Assembly: GCA_022749655.1 (NCBI GenBank)
Contig: CP094243.1
Coordinates: forward strand, 1,798,001 to 1,862,000
Reading direction: 5' to 3'
Length of the DNA stretch: 64,000 bases
Origin: Xanthomonas phaseoli pv. phaseoli
GTDB lineage: Bacteria > Pseudomonadota > Gammaproteobacteria > Xanthomonadales > Xanthomonadaceae
The position numbers and the translations under genes are program-made. The notes below the pieces were generated by a model. The model made no database searches and was not told the DNA's origin. It saw nothing but the letters and a program-made list of their open reading frames with translations. Shown here in pieces: positions 27,268 to 37,667 of this stretch; within the stretch, counting starts at the first letter, position 1; every line of letters starts with the position of its first letter.

Positions 27268-28110
27268 ATGCGCACCGCGTGCGCACTGTTGGTTGCGATG
27301 GCAGGCGGGCTGGCGTTCGGCGCTGCGGCAGACGACACAAGTCTTCGTTTAACGCTGGATGCGCACACCCATGCGACCGCCACCTTGGTCGGCCAGCGCC
27401 TGCATGTGGTGCTGTCTCCCGGCGATGCCGAACAATGGTTCGACGCGAATGTGGACGATGGCGAGGGCGGCGCGCAGCTGCGCAGCGACGACTACAACTT
27501 CGATGGGCGCCCGGATCTTGCGGTGTCGGCAATGCTGGGTCAGGTCAACGAGGCGGTGTGGGTCTTTGTGTTCGATCCTGCAAAGCGCCGCTTTCATGCG
27601 CTCGCTGCACCGACGCGGCCGACGGTGCAGTGCGAAGGATTCTTCAATCTGGTTGCGGATCAACAGCAACGCAGCCTGACCAGTTCCTGCCGCAGTGGGC
27701 CGATGTGGTACGCGGATGTCTACCGCTACGACGCTGGCGGGCGGTTGTACGTCTGGCGGACGCAGCAGCGGATCGAGTCGCCGCAGATCCAGACCTTGCT
27801 GGATTCGGGAAGCGAGGATGGCATGCCGTTATCGGTGTGGCCGATGTACGACCCGCGCGGCACCAAGGTGGCAAGCGAAATCGGCACCACGCTCGAAGAA
27901 CCGATGCCGGTGCAACTGCACGTACAGGTGGCGCGTTTGCCGCTGTACGCCACGCCGACGGCCACCGCCACCAAGCGCTATCTGGTGCGCGGCGATCAGG
28001 CCGATGCGCTGGACGTCAGCGCCGATGGTAGGCGACTGCAGGTGCGTTATCGCAGTGCCGGCCGCAGCGACAGCGTGGGCTGGATCGATGTGGATGCAGC
28101 GATGCAGTAG
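27268..28110 (+). CDS. Secreted protein with EF-hand-like loop, XAC2610-like
   Basis: 280 aa with a signal peptide (cleavage around FGAAA-DD, residue 20). Residues 74-83 (DDYNFDGRPD) form a calcium-loop-like motif followed by LAV, as in XAC2610-related proteins. XAC2610 itself is a periplasmic immunity protein that inhibits the type IV secretion effector XAC2609 in Xanthomonas citri. The remaining sequence is beta-rich with aromatic pairs (VWVFVFDP, MWYADVYRYDAGGRL). No effector gene is adjacent, so an immunity role is only a possibility. ATG 27268 was chosen over in-frame ATG 27238 because it starts the signal peptide directly. Confidence 0.65.
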   Translation: MRTACALLVAMAGGLAFGAAADDTSLRLTLDAHTHATATLVGQRLHVVLSPGDAEQWFDANVDDGEGGAQLRSDDYNFDGRPDLAVSAMLGQVNEAVWVFVFDPAKRRFHALAAPTRPTVQCEGFFNLVADQQQRSLTSSCRSGPMWYADVYRYDAGGRLYVWRTQQRIESPQIQTLLDSGSEDGMPLSVWPMYDPRGTKVASEIGTTLEEPMPVQLHVQVARLPLYATPTATATKRYLVRGDQADALDVSADGRRLQVRYRSAGRSDSVGWIDVDAAMQ

Positions 28111-28248
28111 CGGGCGATGGCGCCGGGCTGCCTGCTCACGGACAGCCCGATGGCCCCATGGCCGCGACACGCTCTGATCCACCGCGCCGCTGTCGCCCTT
28201 GCAATGCAGCGGCTACCATCGGCCGACCCCCACGCTTGTTTGGTTCTC

Positions 28249-29850
28249 ATGTCGGCTCCCTCTTCGCGTCCTGCGGCTGCGCCGCGCTGGTTCGTCGCTG
28301 GCGATCTCAATGGCTTCTTCGGCCTGGTGGTCGACAACCTGTCCATCCTTGGCTTCATTGCGATGGCCTTGGTCGGTATTTTCCAGTTCCCGGCCGACGT
28401 CGTGTTCCAGCGCATGTTCCCCGGCACCGCATTCGGCGTGCTGGTGGGCAACCTGCTGTACACCTTGATGGCGCGGCGGCTGGCCGCACGCACCGGGCGC
28501 GACGACGTCACCGCCATGCCGCTGGGCCTGGATGCGCCCACCAGCATCGGCATGGCGCTGTTGGTGCTCGGCCCGGCGTTTGCCGGTTTCAAGGCGCAGG
28601 GGCTGGACCCGCAGGCCGCCGCGATCGCCACCTGGAAACTGGGCATGGCCGCGTTGGTGGTGATGGGGCTGCTCAAGCTGGTGCTGTCGTTCGCAGGCGA
28701 AGCGGTGACGCGCGCGCTGCCGCGGGCGGCCTTGCTCGGGTCCATCGCCGGGATCGCGCTGGTGCTGATGGGCTTGTTGCCATTGCTGGAAACGCTACGT
28801 TCGCCGGTGGCCGGCTTCGTCACCTTGGGCCTGCTGCTGTATGTGCTGCTCGCCAAGGGCCGCCTGCCGACCAAATTGCCCGGCGTGCTGGTGGCGTTCG
28901 TGATCGGCACCGCGTTGTATTACGGGCTTGGCCTGGCGGGATTGGGTGCCCCCGGCTTCGCCTTGCCGGCGTGGAATCCGCCGCAGATCGTGCTGCCGCT
29001 GCCGACGCTGGGCTTTATCGACGGCCTGCCGGCTACGGTGGCGTACCTGCCGTTGCTGTTGCCGTTCGGCTTGTTGATGGTGGTGGGCGGCATCAACGTC
29101 AGCGAGAGCGCACGCGCGGCCGGCGACGATTACCGCACCCGCGACATCCTGCTGGTGGAAGCCTTGGCCACGCTGGTGGCCGGCGTCTGCGGCGGCGTCG
29201 CGCAGACCACGCCCTACATCGGCCAGCCTGCGTACAAGCACATGGGCGCGCGCTGCGGCTACACGCTGCTGACCGGTGTGTTCATCGGGATCGGCGGCAT
29301 GCTTGGCGTGATCAGCGGCCTGGTGCAGTGGCTGCCGCTGGCGGTACTGGCCCCGATCATCGTGTATGTCTCCATCGACATCACCACGCAAGCCTTCCAG
29401 GCCACGCCCAAGCAGCACGCTGGTGCGATGGTGCTGGGCTTTCTACCGTCGGTTGCGTACCTGCTGACCATCAAGGCGCCGGGCTGGATTGCACCGGAGC
29501 AGCTGGTCGCGCTGACCACCAAGGTCGATGGCCACGGGTTGCCTGAGCTGGCAGTGATCTTCGCCTTAGGCAATGGCTTCATCATCACCGCGATGCTGTG
29601 GATCGCCACGGTGGCGGCGATGATCGACGGCCGCTTGCGACGCGGCGCGGTGTTCCTGCTGGTGGCTGCCGGGCTGACCCTGTTCGGCCTGATCCACTCG
29701 GTGGACCCGCGCGGCGGCATCTATCTGCCGTGGTCGCTGCAAGGCCTGGCGCGGCTGATCAGCTGGCAGTTCGTCGGTGCCTATGTGGCGCTGGCGGCGA
29801 CGCTGCTGTTGCTGTCGCTGCTGCCGGCGCGCAAGCAGGCGTTGCAGTGA
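28249..29850 (+). CDS. NCS2/uracil-xanthine-permease-like membrane transporter
   Basis: 533-aa integral membrane protein with about 12 hydrophobic segments and no signal peptide. Features shared with the NCS2/SulP-like fold are NLSILGFIAMALVGIFQFPA near the N-terminus, VTAMPLGLDAPTS, the acidic-site-like GGINVSESARAAGDDYRTRD, and GVAQTTPYIGQPAYKHMGAR. It could carry purines, pyrimidines or another small anion; the substrate is not evident. The next gene starts inside its stop codon (TGATG), so they are coupled. Confidence 0.75.
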   Translation: MSAPSSRPAAAPRWFVAGDLNGFFGLVVDNLSILGFIAMALVGIFQFPADVVFQRMFPGTAFGVLVGNLLYTLMARRLAARTGRDDVTAMPLGLDAPTSIGMALLVLGPAFAGFKAQGLDPQAAAIATWKLGMAALVVMGLLKLVLSFAGEAVTRALPRAALLGSIAGIALVLMGLLPLLETLRSPVAGFVTLGLLLYVLLAKGRLPTKLPGVLVAFVIGTALYYGLGLAGLGAPGFALPAWNPPQIVLPLPTLGFIDGLPATVAYLPLLLPFGLLMVVGGINVSESARAAGDDYRTRDILLVEALATLVAGVCGGVAQTTPYIGQPAYKHMGARCGYTLLTGVFIGIGGMLGVISGLVQWLPLAVLAPIIVYVSIDITTQAFQATPKQHAGAMVLGFLPSVAYLLTIKAPGWIAPEQLVALTTKVDGHGLPELAVIFALGNGFIITAMLWIATVAAMIDGRLRRGAVFLLVAAGLTLFGLIHSVDPRGGIYLPWSLQGLARLISWQFVGAYVALAATLLLLSLLPARKQALQ

Positions 29851-31019
29851 TGTATCGGATGCGGGTCGTGCAGGGCATCGTGGCTGGTGTGCTAATGCTG
29901 AGCGCCGGCGCCGCATGGACGGCGTCGTTCGACTGCAAGCAGGCGGGCACGCCGGTGGAAAAGCGGCTATGCGCGGTACCGGCGCTCGGTCAACTGGACG
30001 ATCAACTGGATGAGGCGTACCGCGGCGTGCTGGACACCGCGCCGCGTACCTCGCTCACCGCGGTACGCGATCAGCAACGCGCCTGGTTGCGCCAGCGCAA
30101 TGCCTGCGCGCAGGACGCCAAGATGGATGACTGCCTGCAACGTAGTTTGAAGGCCAGGGTCGATGCGCTGGGCAAGACGCGCGACGCCCAGCAGCAAGCG
30201 CTGGACCGCATCATCGCCAGCATCCCCAAAACGCCAGCAGACGCTGCACGCCAGTTGCAGGGCTACGACGCGCCGCTGGCCTCGGCGTGGCTGGCGTATC
30301 TGCATGACTTCGCGCCTGCCGCAGGCGTGGATGCCGCCCTGGCGCGCGCGCGTTTTGAAAGCGCACGCAAGGCGCTACGCAAGAGCGACGATTTCGCAGC
30401 GTCCTTGCTCGACGATGTGGAAGGCGCGCCTTCCATGCAACAGCAGCAGCGTGTGCTGACCCTGCTGCGCATGTGGATCGAGCGCGAAGATCGTGCGGAG
30501 CGGCCGTATGTGCATTGCTTCATCTTCGCTGCAGTGGGCGAGCCGGCGTATGAGGCGTTCGGTCCGCTCTATGGCTCGACACGCGACAGTTTCGCGCCGA
30601 TCTGCGAGCTGCCCGGCGGGCTGTTCGCGCGGCCGAGCTGGAAACAGCTGGATGCCGGGTTCGCCGGGCTGATCGAGGCCTTGAGCAAGGACGCGGGTAC
30701 CATCCGCTATGCCAGCTACGCCGAGTGGCAAATCATCGCGCTACGCGCTGCCGTGTCGCCGGCACTGTATCTGCAGCCGGAGTTGCGCAAGCGCTACGGC
30801 AACGATCCGGATCAGGCGATTGCAGCGTGGTCCGGCGACGACAGCGACTGGCCGGCAGCCGAGCGCAACGCCGTGCGCGCGCTGTTGCCAAAAGTGCGCG
30901 CAGAGACGGCCGCTTGGCTGGTGAGCGAAAAACGCATGCCGGCCAGGCAGGCCGAACAGGTTGCCGCTGCCATTGTCGCGGCCTGGGTGAATGCGCGATT
31001 GATTTCGCCGGCTAAGTGA
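29850..31019 (+). CDS. LprI-like (DUF1311) secreted protein
   Basis: 389 aa with a signal peptide (residues 1-24). The N-terminal 80 residues form a lysozyme-inhibitor LprI-like domain: FDCKQAGTPVEKRLCAVPAL, then LDDQLDEAYRG, QQRAWLRQRNAC and DCLQRSLKARV with paired cysteines. The remaining 290 residues have no recognised domain and contain two further cysteines (YVHCFIF, APICELPGG). ATG 29850 overlaps the permease stop. The LprI domain suggests a periplasmic or envelope role. Confidence 0.8.
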   Translation: MYRMRVVQGIVAGVLMLSAGAAWTASFDCKQAGTPVEKRLCAVPALGQLDDQLDEAYRGVLDTAPRTSLTAVRDQQRAWLRQRNACAQDAKMDDCLQRSLKARVDALGKTRDAQQQALDRIIASIPKTPADAARQLQGYDAPLASAWLAYLHDFAPAAGVDAALARARFESARKALRKSDDFAASLLDDVEGAPSMQQQQRVLTLLRMWIEREDRAERPYVHCFIFAAVGEPAYEAFGPLYGSTRDSFAPICELPGGLFARPSWKQLDAGFAGLIEALSKDAGTIRYASYAEWQIIALRAAVSPALYLQPELRKRYGNDPDQAIAAWSGDDSDWPAAERNAVRALLPKVRAETAAWLVSEKRMPARQAEQVAAAIVAAWVNARLISPAK

Positions 31020-31240
31020 CGTGGATCGCGCAGCGCAAGGCTCTGCCGGCTCGCGCAGGGTCCTTGCCCGCCGACCATCGCAGGACCAGCTGCGTAGGTC
31101 CCTGTAGCTCCTCGGTGGCATCCATGCGGCATCCGTTGCCGCGATAGCGGGTGGGCAAGGACCAGTTGAACTGCTTGATCGGTAGGACGTCCCACACACA
31201 GCCGGCGAGCTGGCCGCTAGCTTTTTCCGGGAGCCGCGAG
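31020..31240 (-). pseudogene. Possible coding remnant
   Basis: On the minus strand an open stretch (about 31012-31240) with Xanthomonas-like codon use encodes GCVWDVLPIKQFNWSLPTRY followed by RGNGCRMDATEELQGPTQL and a short tail. A TAG closes it on its 5' side and there is no good start. It ends against the LprI gene. It may be a leftover 3' part of a lost gene; I do not recognise the family. The rest of the 31020-31354 gap shows nothing. Confidence 0.3.
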
Positions 31241-31354
31241 CTATCGCGCTACGCCTCACTTCAAGCGGCTAAACGCGCGACACCGTCAATCGATGGAACC
31301 ACCGCAGCATCCCACGGTCACACACTGGATGTTGTCGATGTCAGGAGTTCCACG

Positions 31355-32173
31355 ATGCAAAACAAATCCTCGCGCTGGCCGTGGTTGTTGGCGGTCCCTT
31401 TGATCGCTGGCGCCGCGTGGTGGTTGTTCAGCGGCCCGCCCGACCCGCAGGGCACCTTGCCTGCACCCATCAGCCGCACCGCCAGTGCTGTGGCCGCCGC
31501 GGTCAGCCCACAGCCGACACCTGCCAGTAGCGAACCACGTCATCCGGTGCCGGCAGCGTCGGCCGACGCTGCCGATGCGGCGATTCCTGCGTTGGCGCAA
31601 AGCGACGATGCCGCGTGGCAAGCGCTGCGGGCGTTGGTGCAGGACGATGACGCATTGTCGATCGTGTTGCGCAAGCACCTGATCGAACGCGTGGTGCTCA
31701 TGATCGACAACCTCACCCAACCCAGCATCAGCCGCCGCGCCTTGGTACTGCAGCCGGTGCCTGGCGAATTGCAGGTGGCAGGGGCGGGCGATCATCAGGT
31801 GCTCGATGAGCCCAATGCGGCGCGTTACGCACCGTACGTGGCCGCATTCACCCGTGTGGATGCGCAGGCCATGGCGCGCAGCTATGTGCGCTTCTATCCA
31901 CTGTTTCAGCAGGCGTACGCGGACCTGGGCGCGCCGGATCGTTACTTCAATGACCGCCTCATCGACGTGATCGACCACTTGCTGCGCACGCCCGAGCCGA
32001 AGCAGCCGATCGGCGTGCAACGCGACGAGCGTGGCCGCTACCGCTTCGTCGAGCCATCGCTGGAATCGCTGTCGGTGGGGCAGAAGGCGCTGCTGCGGCT
32101 GGGGCCGACGCACGCGGTTGCAGTCAAAGCGCAACTGCAGCGGATTCGCGCGACCCTGCTGCAGGGGCGCTGA
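31355..32173 (+). CDS. DUF3014 membrane-anchored protein
   Basis: 272 aa. An N-terminal hydrophobic segment (residues 9-25, WLLAVPLIAGAAWWLF) works as anchor, followed by a Pro/Ala-rich linker (25-75). The rest fits DUF3014: LRKHLIERVVLMIDNLTQ, ALVLQPVPGELQV, ARYAPYVAAFTRVDAQAM, SYVRFYPLFQQAYADLGAP and YFNDRLIDVIDHLL. Start ATG 31355 with CAGGAG upstream. Function unknown. Confidence 0.87.
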   Translation: MQNKSSRWPWLLAVPLIAGAAWWLFSGPPDPQGTLPAPISRTASAVAAAVSPQPTPASSEPRHPVPAASADAADAAIPALAQSDDAAWQALRALVQDDDALSIVLRKHLIERVVLMIDNLTQPSISRRALVLQPVPGELQVAGAGDHQVLDEPNAARYAPYVAAFTRVDAQAMARSYVRFYPLFQQAYADLGAPDRYFNDRLIDVIDHLLRTPEPKQPIGVQRDERGRYRFVEPSLESLSVGQKALLRLGPTHAVAVKAQLQRIRATLLQGR

Positions 32174-32390
32174 GGCCGCTGGTTTCCCACCCCGGGGTGA
32201 AGGCCGCATGCCGGGCGAGCGTGCGGCGTTCGCACCCGGGTGAGTGCGGATGTACATGACGTAACGCTGCACACCTCAGTCAGGATCAGGTGGCTTGGCT
32301 GGGTGATCGAGAGCAGCAATCAACGGCCTGCGCCGCGCCCGCATGCGGGTCAGTTTGTTGCGACTGGCCGCACCGACCCGTCGCCGCTGC

Positions 32391-33098
32391 CTATGCCGCG
32401 TCCAGCTCCGGGTAATGGCGGAAGATGCCATTGGTGTTGAAGGCCACCCGTCGTTCGGACGCCAGATAGCTCGCAACACGCGGCCGCCGTGCCACGTGCT
32501 GCTGCAGCGCCTTCAGCCCGCGCAAGTTATTTGCCAGCGTTGCCATTCGCCTGGGGAACATGTACTCCAGGCCGCTAACCAGCTGGAACAACGACAGGTC
32601 CACATACGAATGCGTGCCGAGCACATGCGTGCCGCCAGCCTGTTGCAGCACGTGTTCGAAATAGCCCAGGAACTTGGGCAGGCGGTTTTCACGCAAGTCC
32701 TGCCCACGCTTGGCCGCTTCGGCTTGCTGATCTTCGTAATACAGTCCGGTTGCGATCGGGTGGTGCGTGTCGTGCACCTCGGCCACCAGATCGGCGATGG
32801 TCAGCTGCAATTGCAGCGCCTGCAGGCGCTGTGGTTCCGAATCAGGCACCAATTGCAGCTGTGGCCCGATGAAGTGCAGGATCGCCGCGACCTGCGCGAC
32901 CACGACGTCGCCGGCTTTGAGAAAGGGTGGTGCGAACGGCTGCGCGCCGACCTGCTCGCCTTGCAAAAACGCCGTCATGGCCTCGTCGCCCTGGATGCGG
33001 GCGACATCGGTATACGCCGCGCCAGCGTCTTCCAGTGCCAGTCGCACGAACTCGCCGCGGCCTTGCAGGCCGGTCCAGTAGTAGAGCTGATAATGCAT
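32391..33098 (-). CDS. Glutathione S-transferase
   Basis: 235-aa cytosolic GST-like protein. The thioredoxin-fold half has YQLYYWTGLQGRGEFVRLAL and ends with VVVAQVAAILHFIG, where the usual Ser of the glutathione-binding SxAI motif is replaced (VAAI). The helical half has LVSGLEYMF and LASERRVAFNTNGIFRHYPELD. Start ATG 33098. The substrate is not evident. It resembles the sigma/alpha-type group that carries a Tyr near the N-terminus (YYWTG). Confidence 0.85.
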   Translation of the reverse strand: MHYQLYYWTGLQGRGEFVRLALEDAGAAYTDVARIQGDEAMTAFLQGEQVGAQPFAPPFLKAGDVVVAQVAAILHFIGPQLQLVPDSEPQRLQALQLQLTIADLVAEVHDTHHPIATGLYYEDQQAEAAKRGQDLRENRLPKFLGYFEHVLQQAGGTHVLGTHSYVDLSLFQLVSGLEYMFPRRMATLANNLRGLKALQQHVARRPRVASYLASERRVAFNTNGIFRHYPELDAA

Positions 33099-33142
33099 GG
33101 TCGGCTTCGCCTGTAGGGCGCTGCAGCGTAGGAAAACGATGG

Positions 33143-33469
33143 CTAGATGGGCGTGATCGATGCGTCAGCAGGTCGTGACTCCGCATCGTTCGGTTGCGCC
33201 TGCAGCCAGGCGAGCTTGCGCGCACGTGGCTGGCGCTTGAGCGCGCATTCGGCGCGCGAAGCGCTGGCGCGGTCGGGATAACGGTGGCTGGCGAGCAGCT
33301 GCACGGGCGGGTTGGCGCGCGTGTAACGCGCACCGGTGCCACGCAGATGGGCCTGGAAGCGCCGCTCCAGATCGTTGGTAATGCCGGCGTAATAGCTGCC
33401 GTTGCGACAGAGCAGCAGGTAGAGGTGCCAGGGCTTGGGAGCGTCCATCGGCGCATTATCGCCACTCAT
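33143..33469 (-). CDS. GIY-YIG nuclease-superfamily protein (UPF0213 type)
   Basis: 108 aa. The domain begins [20 protein letters not shown] (the GIY-YIG core, here YLLLC...YYAGI), followed by [22 protein letters not shown] and [20 protein letters not shown], the typical small stand-alone form also called YhbQ. ATG 33469 was chosen because homology starts close behind it. Its cellular role is unclear. Confidence 0.88.
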   Translation of the reverse strand: MSGDNAPMDAPKPWHLYLLLCRNGSYYAGITNDLERRFQAHLRGTGARYTRANPPVQLLASHRYPDRASASRAECALKRQPRARKLAWLQAQPNDAESRPADASITPI

Positions 33470-33776
33470 GCGCGGTTGCGCAGCGCGTTCCAGGCGCGGG
33501 CGCTGTGGTGTCGGCTGATGGCGGCGCAAGTGCCGGAGCTGGGGGTGCTTGCAGGCCGGTGCGCGTGGATCCCGGCCTGTTGGGCGACCGTCCACGCGTC
33601 AGTCGCGGGCCATGCATCGCCGGACGTAGCCGGGCTATGCCCGGAGCGGCTGCCACTCGCTGCGGCGCTGCTGCACGCTACGCAGTTGCAACGCAAGTCC
33701 GCCTGCCCAGAAGCCTTCGCCCAGCCCGCCTGGGGCGGCAGCGGTCTGCCAGTGTCCATCTCCAGCACCGGCAAAC
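33470..33776. other. Intergenic region upstream of the clpB promoter
   Basis: No supported gene. A minus-strand open frame (33635-33832, 65 aa) has coding-like composition ([19 protein letters not shown]) but overlaps the heat-shock promoter and lacks a recognisable family. Confidence 0.4.
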
Positions 33777-33804
33777 CTTGAAACCTCGCTCGCCAACCGC
33801 ATCT
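33777..33804 (+). promoter_or_regulatory. Sigma-32 (RpoH) heat-shock promoter of clpB
   Basis: CTTGAAA at 33777-33783, a 13-base spacer, then CCGCATCT at 33797-33804, close to the sigma-32 consensus CTTGAAA-N(11-15)-CCCCATNT. It lies 48 bases upstream of the clpB ATG, which fits heat-shock control of this chaperone. Confidence 0.85.
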
Positions 33805-33851
33805 GCACGGTATCGCCGGCGCTGCCGGCCACCTGTTCAGAGGATCACCCC

Positions 33852-36437
<2,586 letters not shown>

Positions 36438-36521
36438 GTACGCATGAGTGCAGATCGTTCCGCGGCATGTGGGGCGATCTGCGAGATGTCATGCAGTGCG
36501 GGTGACACCACGAGCGAAGTC

Positions 36522-37103
36522 ATGACGACATCTGTTCCAACGCGACAAATTCGTGCGGTCTACGAAGACAAGACGATTCGGGTCTACCAGGCGTATTCGG
36601 ACGTCATTGCCGATAGCGCGCTGAAGCATCAAAGGTTCGTCAGTCCGCCATTCAAGATGGAGCGGATGACGTGGGTCAAGCCGTCGTTCCTTTGGATGAT
36701 GTACCGCGCCGGCTGGGGCTATAAGGACGAAGGCCAGAGGCGCATTCTCGCCATCGACATGACGCGCGAAGGCTTCGAGTGGGCGTTGGCGCACAGCTGC
36801 CCAAGCCATCCCGATCCCGGTATGCGTCATGAAGAATGGGAGCTACGCAAGAGCCGTTCCCCGGTGCGGATTCAGTGGGATCCTGAGCGCGATCTGTCGC
36901 TGCGGCCGCTGCCGCGTCGCGCCATCCAGATCGGACTCGGCCAGGAGGCCGTCCAGTTGTATGTGAGCGAGTGGATTTGGCGGATCACCGATGTGACGTC
37001 GCTGGCGCATCGCATTCACGCGCTTGTGTGTGCCGACGATTTTTCCGCAGCAAGCGCGTTGCTGCCGGACGAAGCGGTTTACGCAGTCGCGCTTCCGGCA
37101 TAA
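36522..37103 (+). CDS. DUF4291 family protein
   Basis: 193 aa. Matches the DUF4291 pattern: RQIRAVYEDKTIRVYQAYSD near the start, then MERMTWVKPSFLWMMYRAGW, SPVRIQWDPERDL and RAIQIGLG. ATG 36522 gives the N-terminus seen in the family; an in-frame ATG at 36444 would add 26 unconserved residues. No signal peptide. Function unknown; found widely in bacteria and fungi. Confidence 0.88.
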   Translation: MTTSVPTRQIRAVYEDKTIRVYQAYSDVIADSALKHQRFVSPPFKMERMTWVKPSFLWMMYRAGWGYKDEGQRRILAIDMTREGFEWALAHSCPSHPDPGMRHEEWELRKSRSPVRIQWDPERDLSLRPLPRRAIQIGLGQEAVQLYVSEWIWRITDVTSLAHRIHALVCADDFSAASALLPDEAVYAVALPA

Positions 37104-37344
37104 GTGCGATGAGGGGCGCCGTGCCCGTTGCTGCCCGTCCCTTGCGCTACCGGAGCAGGCAGCGCGCATTTGCTACGCCCTTGCACGCATCCGCCGCTGC
37201 GCGCCAGCTTCTCTCCATGAAGGGGGCAATGTCCCGGTAGGAGAAAGCCAGTAGACGATGCGTCGCCGCTGAGGGCGCGTGGCGACGCGCCGGGTTTGGC
37301 CGGTTGTCGCAGACCTGGGAGGCGCCTGCTACCATGCGCGCCCC

Positions 37345-37565
37345 TGAGGTGACTGCCGGTTGGCCGGTGGTTTAAACGGGAATCCGGTGCGCGCGTCGCC
37401 TTGGGCCAGGCGCAATTCCGGAGCTGCCCCCGCAACGGTGGGCGAGGTCAGATGCCGCAATACGCCACTGTGCATTCGCATGGGAAGGCGCGGCATCGGA
37501 AGCGCCAGCTTCCACTCGCGAGCCCGGAGACCGGCCTGAGGGATTGACCCGGCACGCGGTGGGCG
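37345..37565 (+). ncRNA. Cobalamin (B12) riboswitch
   Basis: Upstream of btuB. Visible conserved blocks, in order, are GGCCGGTGG...AACGGGAATCCGGTG (37361-37389), the core GGAGCTGCCCCCGCAACGGTG (about 37421-37441) and the B12 box AGCCCGGAGACCGGCC (37521-37536). Binding of adenosylcobalamin to such elements lowers expression of downstream uptake and synthesis genes. The ends are approximate. The region 37104-37344 before it should hold the promoter; nothing else is seen there. Confidence 0.93.
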
Positions 37566-37667
37566 TGGCCTTGCTCGTCTGACGCTGCGCGCCGGACGCC
37601 TGGCCCGTTGCTGCCTGCCGCCCGATTGCCCACGCGCGGGTTGGCGCGGTTCCAGGAGCAGCAGTTG

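Noticed and set aside
33635..33832. 65-codon minus-strand frame before clpB
   Set aside because: Coding-like composition but overlaps the clear sigma-32 promoter and has no recognised homologue.
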